From an uncultured Lachnospiraceae bacterium (GTDB lineage Bacteria; Bacillota; Clostridia; Lachnospirales; Lachnospiraceae), in the NCBI GenBank assembly GCA_902782965.1, contig CACZPG010000185.1, positions 1-21,312 of the forward strand: a stretch of DNA of 21,312 nt, read 5' to 3'. The notes beneath the pieces were generated by a model. It worked only from the letters and a program-made list of their open reading frames with translations. It was not told the origin of the DNA and searched no databases. The translations under genes were made by a program, and so were the position numbers. How positions within the stretch are numbered: the stretch's first letter is position 1; every line of letters begins with the position of its first letter. Of this stretch, positions 1 to 6,361 are shown piece after piece.

Positions 1-3
1 CAA

Positions 4-39
4 AAAACTCCGGTATTCAATCACGAATACCGGAGTTTT
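4..39 (-). terminator. Bidirectional rho-independent terminator
   Basis: A perfect 15-bp inverted repeat (arms 4-18 and 25-39) encloses a six-base loop. It has a T-run on both strands: TTTT at 36-39 on plus, and the complement of the six A's at 2-7 on minus. It lies 12 bases beyond the stop codon of the PASTA lipoprotein gene, so it most likely ends the potassium-transport operon. It could also stop a convergent transcript from outside the window. Confidence 0.9.
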
Positions 40-51
40 ATTATCTTCAGA

Positions 52-369
52 TCAGTCTGATACATATAGTATTATTTCGAAATCCGTTCCAACCGTCGAA
101 TTGGCGGGAATACTCTGCCTGTACACGAAACCCTTCTCATATTCTGAGCTTTCACCATACTCAGACTTTACATTATAGAAACCCATATCTTCAAGTTTCT
201 TTAAAGCACTTATTTCAGACACACCGATCAGTTCAGGCATATAGAGATAAGCAATTGTCTTCTCTGCCAGTTCTGCTTCTTCCTGCTTCCCACAGGAAGT
301 CAATGATAAAACGGCACATACTATAATAGCTAAAATAACAAATTGTTTTATTCTTAATCTTATTCCCAT
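52..369 (-). CDS. Small lipoprotein with a single PASTA domain
   Basis: The 105-residue product has a basic N-terminus, a hydrophobic stretch (about residues 9-22) and a lipobox LTSC with Cys26 as the expected lipidation site, so it should be anchored to the outer face of the membrane. Residues ~41-104 match a PASTA repeat: a PELIGV start, alternating A/L and G positions, a QSIPANSTVGT turn and a final ILYVS strand. PASTA domains usually sit on PknB-type kinases and penicillin-binding proteins and sense or bind cell-wall material. Here one stands alone on a lipoprotein. The gene is last in the row behind ktrA (62-base gap) and before a strong terminator, so it is probably co-transcribed with the potassium genes. 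The ribosome site (GGGAAG) is modest. A role in potassium transport is only inferred from position. Confidence 0.85.
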   Translation of the reverse strand: MGIRLRIKQFVILAIIVCAVLSLTSCGKQEEAELAEKTIAYLYMPELIGVSEISALKKLEDMGFYNVKSEYGESSEYEKGFVYRQSIPANSTVGTDFEIILYVSD

Positions 370-431
370 ATATTAATCTTCCCGGAAATATCCAAAGATA
401 AAATGATCTGCCGAAAAAACATTTCAAATAA

Positions 432-1082
432 TTATTTCGTATTTATATTCTTCAGATCTGATTTCTTTACGATTACCAGCAGCTCTGTATCTTCACTAAG
501 GGGTTTCTCAGGATCTACGAAAGCATGCATCCTGGTGTTGCCCTTTATTGCTACCACATTCAGGTTATATTTCTTTCTGAGATTCAGCTCCATCAGATTC
601 TTTCCGACCCATTCTTTCTTCGGTTTCATTTCAAGCATACACAGATTCTCATCTATATCAAAATAATCCATGAAACTTTCTGATACCAGAATTCTTGCAG
701 TTCTTGCTCCGGATTCTTCTTCAGGGAAAAGAACTTTATCAGCTCCTACTTTCTTAAGAATCGCACCCATTCTTTCATCGGAAGCCTTTGCCATTACGTA
801 GGGTACTCCCAGTTCTTTTGAAACCATTACAGCCATTATACTTGCCGTAAGGTCAGAACCCATGGCTACTACCACAACATCCATATCCTCTAACCCAATA
901 CCTTTAACAGCATCCGGATTAGATACGTCTGCATTGATCGCATAGGTCGCATTATCTGAGAATGCATCAACCAGTGCAGGATTCCTGTCTACTACCATTA
1001 CATCCGCTCCGGATTCATGAAGTTCAAGTGCCAGACTCTTTCCAAAACGACCAAGACCAAAAACAGCTATTGATTTACCCAT
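432..1082 (-). CDS. ktrA: KtrA/TrkA-family potassium uptake regulatory subunit
   Basis: This is a cytoplasmic RCK protein of 216 residues, the usual length of KtrA/KtrC. Residues 1-~125 form the Rossmann RCK_N domain with GLGRFG at 9-14 and Asp32 at the end of strand 2, the expected nucleotide-ribose contact. Residues ~135-212 form the RCK_C domain. In the family, a ring of these subunits binds ATP/ADP and gates KtrB. RCK_C of some Firmicutes KtrA proteins binds cyclic di-AMP, and the LNLRKKYNLNVV stretch (166-177) resembles that motif with Asn in place of Asp; this is recollection, not proof. The gene starts 14 bases after the ktrB stop, with AAGGAG placed correctly, so the two form an operon pair. 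Trk/Ktr naming of single RCK proteins is loose, but pairing with KtrB supports KtrA. Confidence 0.93.
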   Translation of the reverse strand: MGKSIAVFGLGRFGKSLALELHESGADVMVVDRNPALVDAFSDNATYAINADVSNPDAVKGIGLEDMDVVVVAMGSDLTASIMAVMVSKELGVPYVMAKASDERMGAILKKVGADKVLFPEEESGARTARILVSESFMDYFDIDENLCMLEMKPKKEWVGKNLMELNLRKKYNLNVVAIKGNTRMHAFVDPEKPLSEDTELLVIVKKSDLKNINTK

Positions 1083-1096
1083 TATTATTCTCCTTC

Positions 1097-2458
1097 TTAT
1101 CCTACGTAGAATTTACCCTTAGCATAACTGACATAGTTTCTGTCATTTGCACCTGAATTAAAGAACAGCGCCATGGATATAGGACCTATTCTACCCAGAT
1201 ACATCGCAAGGACAACTAATAATCTTCCTAAAGTGCTGAGGCTCGGGGTAAGGGCTCTTGAAAGTCCGACCGTAGCTGTAGCACTGAACATCTCATACAT
1301 TCCATCTATTAACGGAACACCGTCTATGCAAATCAGAAGAACCAGAAAGACAAATGTGACCATAAAGCTTACCGTTATTATGGCTGCTGATTTATGAATC
1401 ATATCTGAAGTCACTTTCCTGCCAAAGACTACATTCTCATTTCTTCCACGGATAAAGGATATCGTATTCAGTATAGCAAGGAAAAATGTAACCGTCTTGA
1501 TTCCTCCTGCTGTTCCTACAGGGGATCCTCCGATAAACATCAGTATTATTCCCACCAGACAGCTTCCATCCCTGAGACTCTGCTGTGGAACTGCAGCGAA
1601 ACCGGCCGTCCTGAAGGTCACCGACTGAAATATGGAATTGAGGATTTTGTATCCGCCTGACATCTCACCGATAGTATCCGAATTGCTGTATTCCATTACA
1701 TAAACCGATACCGAACCTATCAGGATCAGAACTATGGTCAGCCACAAAACCAGCTTGGTATGTTCACTGAATCTTCTGATGATCAGACCGGCAGAATACT
1801 TCTTCTTCGCTCCGTTTCCGAAGCCACTGATAATATCAAACCATACAACGTATCCAAGACCACCAAGAACTATCAGAAACATTGTATTAATAAGAACCAG
1901 ACTATTATTCTGAAAAGAAATCAGGCTGTCAGGTCCGAGTATATCTATTCCCGCATTACAGAAAGCTGAAATAGCCGTAAATACCGAATACCACACGCCT
2001 CTTCCGGCACCGTATTTCGGAATAAAAACAATCATATATACAAGGGCACCGATTCCTTCCACAAGAAATGTACCTTTAAGAACTCCGGCCAGAAAACGTA
2101 TAAGTCCTGACATGGAATCCAGATTGAAAGCATCATGCAGCATAAGAGACTGACTGAGAGTGAATCTCTTATTTATCATAAGCATGAGTACTGAGGTTAC
2201 CGTTATGATTCCGAGTCCACCCAGCTGAATCATTATCAGTATAACTATCTTGCCGAAGAGACTCCAATATGCAAATGTGTCAACAACCACCAGTCCCGTC
2301 ACGCATATGGATGTGGTTGCTGTAAATAGTGCCGTAACGAAATCCGCACCCTTACCACTTGCCGTCGATACCGGAAGCATCAGAAGAATGGTTCCGATTA
2401 TTATTGCAGCCAGAAAACTGATTGGAATAAGTTGTGCTGATTTAAGTTTATACTTCAT
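1097..2458 (-). CDS. ktrB: KtrB-type potassium channel subunit
   Basis: This is an integral membrane K+ translocating subunit of 453 residues, with the M1-P-M2 repeat layout of the TrkH/KtrB/HKT superfamily. The four selectivity-filter glycines lie in VTGL (53-56), FCNAGI (166-171), FRTAGF (282-287) and TVGLS (396-400). A glycine-rich gating loop GGSPVGTAGGIK lies at 310-321. I place the start at 2458, not at an in-frame ATG 15 bases upstream: the upstream ATG lies inside trkH, and its GGAGAAAG forms the ribosome site for the ATG at 2458. That ATG shares its A with the trkH stop (TAATG), which implies coupled translation. The short N-terminus fits KtrB rather than TrkH, and the partner ktrA lies immediately downstream. 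Confidence 0.93.
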   Translation of the reverse strand: MKYKLKSAQLIPISFLAAIIIGTILLMLPVSTASGKGADFVTALFTATTSICVTGLVVVDTFAYWSLFGKIVILIMIQLGGLGIITVTSVLMLMINKRFTLSQSLMLHDAFNLDSMSGLIRFLAGVLKGTFLVEGIGALVYMIVFIPKYGAGRGVWYSVFTAISAFCNAGIDILGPDSLISFQNNSLVLINTMFLIVLGGLGYVVWFDIISGFGNGAKKKYSAGLIIRRFSEHTKLVLWLTIVLILIGSVSVYVMEYSNSDTIGEMSGGYKILNSIFQSVTFRTAGFAAVPQQSLRDGSCLVGIILMFIGGSPVGTAGGIKTVTFFLAILNTISFIRGRNENVVFGRKVTSDMIHKSAAIITVSFMVTFVFLVLLICIDGVPLIDGMYEMFSATATVGLSRALTPSLSTLGRLLVVLAMYLGRIGPISMALFFNSGANDRNYVSYAKGKFYVG

Positions 2459-3939
2459 TATTTCTTTCTCCATGTACCCGGCGCAAGCATAATAAGCACA
2501 GGAATAAGTTCCAGTCTTCCGGCTATCATATCAAAGATAAATACCCATTTAGACAGAATACTGAATCCCGAAAAGCTTCCTGCAGGTCCCACCTTGCCAA
2601 GTCCCGGACCAATATTATTGATAGTTGCAGCGATAGATGTAAATGTGGTGACAATATCAAAACCATTAAACGAGACAATAATAAATGATATGATATACAC
2701 CATCATATATGCCATAATATACACATTAGTTGTACGGAGGGTATCGTTATTAACCACCTTTCCGTCCAGCTTTACATTATTAACAGAATTAGGATGAATG
2801 TAATTCTTGAATTCTCTGAACAGCTGTTTAATGTACAGCACGCATCTTGATACCTTGATTCCACCACCGGTACTTCCGGCACAGGCTCCGATGAACATAA
2901 CGAGCACCATTATTCCGCGGGACATATCTGACCACTGATTGAAATCCGTGGTTGCAAATCCTGTGGTAGTCATGACAGAAGCCACCTGGAAAAATGCACT
3001 CTGAAGAGATTTGCCAAAAGAATCAAAGCAGGCATAGGAATCAACATTCTCCCAGCCGGTAATACCCAGAAAACCTCTGAAGGTTCCAAGAGCCACCATA
3101 ATACTTGCAGCGAAATATATCAGAAAATACCAGATTACTTCTTCACAATGAAGAAGACTCTTGAATTTCTTGAGGATCATTAAATAATATACGTTGAAGT
3201 TCACGCCGAAGAGAAGCATTCCGACAGTTATGATATTCTGGCTGAGCGTACTGTAAGAAGCTATACTGTCTCCATGAATACCGAAACCACCGGTTCCTGC
3301 TGTACCAAAGGACAGGCAGATAGAATCAAATACCGGCATACCGGAAATGATCAGTGCAATTATCAAAGCAAGTGTAATAGCACCGTAGATAGCATAGAGA
3401 ATAAATGCAGTCTGCCTTACCTTGGGAACCATTTTCTCTACCGAAGGTCCCGGGCTTTCTGCACGCATTATATTCATCTCATCTGCATTTGACGGTATAA
3501 ATATAAGCATAAACATAAGAATACCCATACCACCTATCCAGTGAGTAAAGCTTCTCCAGAGAAGTATACATCTCGGCACAACCTCAAGATCGGTAATAAC
3601 ACTAGCTCCTGTAGTCGTGAAACCGGAAGCTGTCTCAAATACAGCATCCGTGAAGTTCGGCAATACACCCGAAGTCATAAATGGTATGGCACCTATTATA
3701 CTCATAACGAGCCAGGCCAGGCCGGTTATTGCAAAACCTTCCTTAGCCCTGATATTAGTTTTCTTAGGTTTCTTGATCTGCAGCAAGGTTCCTGCCACAA
3801 TCGTTCCCAGAGAAACCGCGAGAACGCCTAATGCATCACGCTCAGAATAAATCAAACCCGTTATCACGGATATGAGCATGAGTATCCCCATCATTCTCGT
3901 TATTTTTCCTAATGTGTAGATTATAATTCTATGATTCAT
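2458..3939 (-). CDS. trkH: TrkH-family potassium uptake membrane protein
   Basis: This is a 493-residue membrane protein of the Trk K+ system. The N-terminus carries the extra hydrophobic hairpin (residues ~14-55) that distinguishes TrkH from KtrB. Four pore loops are visible: TTTGAS (108-113), GTGGFG (215-220), TTTGFA (324-329) and NNIGPG (441-446). The intramembrane gating loop GACAGSTGGGIK is at 351-362. It follows trkA by 31 bases and overlaps ktrB by one base. No good Shine-Dalgarno sequence precedes the ATG at 3939, so translation may depend on ribosomes arriving from trkA. The N-terminal sequence agrees with typical TrkH starts, so I keep this start. Its expected partner is the TrkA encoded just upstream. 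Confidence 0.94.
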   Translation of the reverse strand: MNHRIIIYTLGKITRMMGILMLISVITGLIYSERDALGVLAVSLGTIVAGTLLQIKKPKKTNIRAKEGFAITGLAWLVMSIIGAIPFMTSGVLPNFTDAVFETASGFTTTGASVITDLEVVPRCILLWRSFTHWIGGMGILMFMLIFIPSNADEMNIMRAESPGPSVEKMVPKVRQTAFILYAIYGAITLALIIALIISGMPVFDSICLSFGTAGTGGFGIHGDSIASYSTLSQNIITVGMLLFGVNFNVYYLMILKKFKSLLHCEEVIWYFLIYFAASIMVALGTFRGFLGITGWENVDSYACFDSFGKSLQSAFFQVASVMTTTGFATTDFNQWSDMSRGIMVLVMFIGACAGSTGGGIKVSRCVLYIKQLFREFKNYIHPNSVNNVKLDGKVVNNDTLRTTNVYIMAYMMVYIISFIIVSFNGFDIVTTFTSIAATINNIGPGLGKVGPAGSFSGFSILSKWVFIFDMIAGRLELIPVLIMLAPGTWRKK

Positions 3940-3970
3940 CAGTTTAATACATTCTGCCGCACCGCGACAT

Positions 3971-5332
3971 TTAACCCTCGATAATTTCCTGAATACTTGT
4001 CAGGCCTTTATTGGTAGTAACTACCACAACTCTGTCTCCATACTCCATCGTGTCACGACCACCCGGTCTGATGATCTTACCGTTTCTGCTGATGGAACAG
4101 ATGAGTGTATTATTAATAAGCTTCAGATCCTTCAGTTCTGTTCCGGCATAACTGAAGTCTTCACCGACACAGAATTCAAGAGCTTCTACTCTGTTCTCCA
4201 TTATCTGATAGAGAGACTCAACTTCACTTCCCTCTGCGTTCTGCATAGAACGAACATATCTTGTAATATAGTCCGAAGTAATTTCCTTCGTACTGATGAT
4301 TCTTCCTACAGGAAGCTCAGTTACCAGATCCTCATAGGAATTTCTGTGGATTCTGGTTATTGTCTTTATTTTATTATCAAGCTTATTCAGATACAGGGAC
4401 AGAAGAATATTGGCTTCATCCTGATGCATCAGACAGCAGACAGCATCCATGTCCTCAATGCTTTCCTCTATCAGCAGTCTCTTCTCTGTCGCATCGCCAT
4501 GAATGATCATTGCCTTAGGAAGCAGCTCAGCAAGCTCTTCACATCTCTTCCGGTCAATATCAATTATCTTGACATTTATCTTAAGAGCAATAAGCCTCTT
4601 AGCAAGATAATAGCTGATAGTACCACCACCGGCTATGAGTACATTCTTTATCTTCTTGGCCTTAATACCTATCTTATTCAGGAAGGAACTGACATCAGCC
4701 ATCGAGAGAGTAATGGAAATCCTGTCTCCCGAATGAAGAACCGTATCACCGTTAGGAATAATGACTTCATTATCATGCTCGGTAACACATATAAGGGCAT
4801 TAGCCCCCGCCTTTGCCGGCAGCTCCTTAATTTTTATTTCATTAAGGATCGATTCCTCAGGAATCTGAATTCCTATCAGACTTACCTTTCCTTTTGCAAA
4901 GGTATCAACCTCCAGCGCAGAAGGGATCTGAATCAGCCTTACAATTTCCTCTGCTGCAACCATCTCAGGATTGATTGACATGGACAGTCCCAATTCATTT
5001 CTGAGATATTTTATCTCATCAGTATACTGGGGATTTCTGATTCTTGCTATAGTCTGGCAGCTACCTGTCTTCTTAGCGATCAGACAAGTAAGCATATTTA
5101 TCTCATCATCACTTGTTACTGCTATCAGAAGATCTGCATTCTTAACTCCTGCTTCAAGCTGACTGCTTATACTGGTGGAATCTCCCTGAAACCCCATAAC
5201 ATCAACAGTGCCTGTAACTGAGGATAAAGCTTCAAAGCTTTTATCCATAACTGTAACAGCATGACCGGCAGCAGTAAGATTAGCGGCGATAGCCTGTCCC
5301 ACCTTACCACAGCCTGCAATTATGATTTCCAT
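3971..5332 (-). CDS. trkA: Trk system potassium transporter regulatory subunit TrkA
   Basis: This 453-residue cytoplasmic regulator has the duplicated architecture of full-length TrkA: RCK_N (1-~125, GCGKVG at 7-12, Asp30), RCK_C (~138-218), a second RCK_N (~229-350, GGGTIS at 235-240, Asp257/Asp259) and a second RCK_C (~368-453). In the family a TrkA ring docks on a TrkH dimer and couples NAD(H)/ATP state to K+ flux. The second dinucleotide motif deviates from GxGxxG (final Gly is Ser), so nucleotide binding may be asymmetric. An AGGAG ribosome site lies six bases before the ATG. It follows the CbiK-like gene by 75 bases, in which I see no terminator but do see a perfect 8-bp inverted repeat. 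Confidence 0.95.
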   Translation of the reverse strand: MEIIIAGCGKVGQAIAANLTAAGHAVTVMDKSFEALSSVTGTVDVMGFQGDSTSISSQLEAGVKNADLLIAVTSDDEINMLTCLIAKKTGSCQTIARIRNPQYTDEIKYLRNELGLSMSINPEMVAAEEIVRLIQIPSALEVDTFAKGKVSLIGIQIPEESILNEIKIKELPAKAGANALICVTEHDNEVIIPNGDTVLHSGDRISITLSMADVSSFLNKIGIKAKKIKNVLIAGGGTISYYLAKRLIALKINVKIIDIDRKRCEELAELLPKAMIIHGDATEKRLLIEESIEDMDAVCCLMHQDEANILLSLYLNKLDNKIKTITRIHRNSYEDLVTELPVGRIISTKEITSDYITRYVRSMQNAEGSEVESLYQIMENRVEALEFCVGEDFSYAGTELKDLKLINNTLICSISRNGKIIRPGGRDTMEYGDRVVVVTTNKGLTSIQEIIEG

Positions 5333-5349
5333 ATTATTCTCCTGTTCGG

Positions 5350-5368
5350 AAAGTTATCGTATAACTTT
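5350..5368. promoter_or_regulatory. Perfect inverted repeat in the trkA leader
   Basis: AAAGTTAT and ATAACTTT (8-bp arms, 3-bp centre CGT) lie 18-36 bases upstream of the trkA start. No T-run follows on the minus strand, so it is a poor terminator candidate. It could be a protein operator or a small mRNA hairpin near the trkA ribosome site. I recognise no regulator for it. Confidence 0.45.
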
Positions 5369-5407
5369 TCAGAAGCATATTATTGCTTTGCTTTTCAAAT
5401 TCTAACC

Positions 5408-6280
5408 TTATCCTCTTACATCATAAAGATGTCTGAGATAAAGTCTCTGGAAGGCATCATATTCACCCAGTCCTTTAAAGTATTCCTCGACTGTATAGCC
5501 TTCCTCCTGTAGTCTGGTGATCAGCCCTTTAAATTCACGGGACACTTCATTCTCAATCACCTCTCCGGCGATGAATTCCAGCGGAATAAGTACTATTCTC
5601 TTTCTCTCAGGCTCACCGGATACAGCACCAGCGGATTCATTTGACTGATTATCAATCTGATTATCACCGGCATTTATTTCTTTTATAACTTTATATAACT
5701 TCCTGCTTCCGTGAACAGATGCCACATAACTGTTCGGTATAACCTTTCGCAGATTATCCTGCAGACATTCCAGCGGCTTATCAAACAGCTCTTCCCCGAA
5801 GAACATTTCCGAATATTCAGGATCCTCATAAACTGTTTTATTATCCTCAGCAATGACTATTAATGTATCATCACCAATGATATCACCAAATGCACCAAGA
5901 AATGCCCTCGCAGTAATCTCAGCATCCATACTACTTGAAATAAGCGGCTTAGTAATATGAACCTCTTTAAAGAAGCCTGCCAGCCCGCTTATCTCTTCTC
6001 TGAGCTTCTTATTCCCGAAGCTCTCAATTATTTCAGTTGTAACGATCGTAAGATGAGTGATACCCTTCTCTTTCATGGACAGGATCGCAGCCTTAACATT
6101 CTGCACCTTCTCTCCACTCTTCTCACGAAGCATTCTTCTTACATCGCTGTCAGTAAAGGCACTTACTATTTCAGCCTCCTCCAGACGGTCACCAATCGAA
6201 AGCATAAAATCTTCCAGAGTTCTCTGTCTGGCCTCCTGATCTGCAGTACCATGACTGACTACTACAATCCCCTGTTTCAT
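5408..6280 (-). CDS. CbiK-family sirohydrochlorin cobaltochelatase-like protein, expected metal ligands replaced
   Basis: The 290-residue product aligns over its length with anaerobic cobalt chelatase CbiK: N-terminal VVSHGT (7-12), an AFTDSDVRRML segment (41-51), a second-lobe EDNKT region (~145) and IPLEFIAGE (232-240). From memory, Salmonella CbiK uses His145, Glu175 and His207. The aligned residues here are Glu145, His190 and Val241, so the usual cobalt site is not conserved. A linker (~203-226) is Asn/Ser/Gly-rich. I start it at 6280, where GGGAGG lies seven bases upstream. An ATG 51 bases further upstream lies within the promoter itself and cannot be the start on that transcript. No other cobalamin gene is nearby; trkA follows on the same strand. 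It may act on another metal or tetrapyrrole, or be non-catalytic. Family membership is fairly sure, activity is not. Confidence 0.8.
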   Translation of the reverse strand: MKQGIVVVSHGTADQEARQRTLEDFMLSIGDRLEEAEIVSAFTDSDVRRMLREKSGEKVQNVKAAILSMKEKGITHLTIVTTEIIESFGNKKLREEISGLAGFFKEVHITKPLISSSMDAEITARAFLGAFGDIIGDDTLIVIAEDNKTVYEDPEYSEMFFGEELFDKPLECLQDNLRKVIPNSYVASVHGSRKLYKVIKEINAGDNQIDNQSNESAGAVSGEPERKRIVLIPLEFIAGEVIENEVSREFKGLITRLQEEGYTVEEYFKGLGEYDAFQRLYLRHLYDVRG

Positions 6281-6298
6281 AATCCATCCTCCCACATA

Positions 6299-6327
6299 GT
6301 TATAGTGCGGAACTCGATTATTGTCAA
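6299..6327 (-). promoter_or_regulatory. Consensus-like sigma-A promoter for the CbiK-like/potassium operon
   Basis: On the minus strand TTGACA (6327-6322) is followed after exactly 17 bases by TATAAC (6304-6299). Transcription would begin near 6292, leaving a leader of about 12 bases that barely includes the GGGAGG ribosome site. No terminator is visible between this promoter and trkA, so it may drive all six genes down to the terminator at 4-39. Confidence 0.75.
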
Positions 6328-6361
6328 ACAAAATCTATTTCTAACTGTCCTTAATTATACT

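Noticed and set aside
2458..2473. Upstream ATG at 2473 as the ktrB start
   Set aside because: It would lie within trkH and consume the Shine-Dalgarno sequence of the better ATG at 2458, which also forms the TAATG overlap.
5333..5407. Cyclic-di-AMP (ydaO-type) riboswitch before trkA, expected for some Firmicutes potassium genes
   Set aside because: The gap is only 75 bases and contains none of the conserved ydaO motifs; only a short inverted repeat is present.
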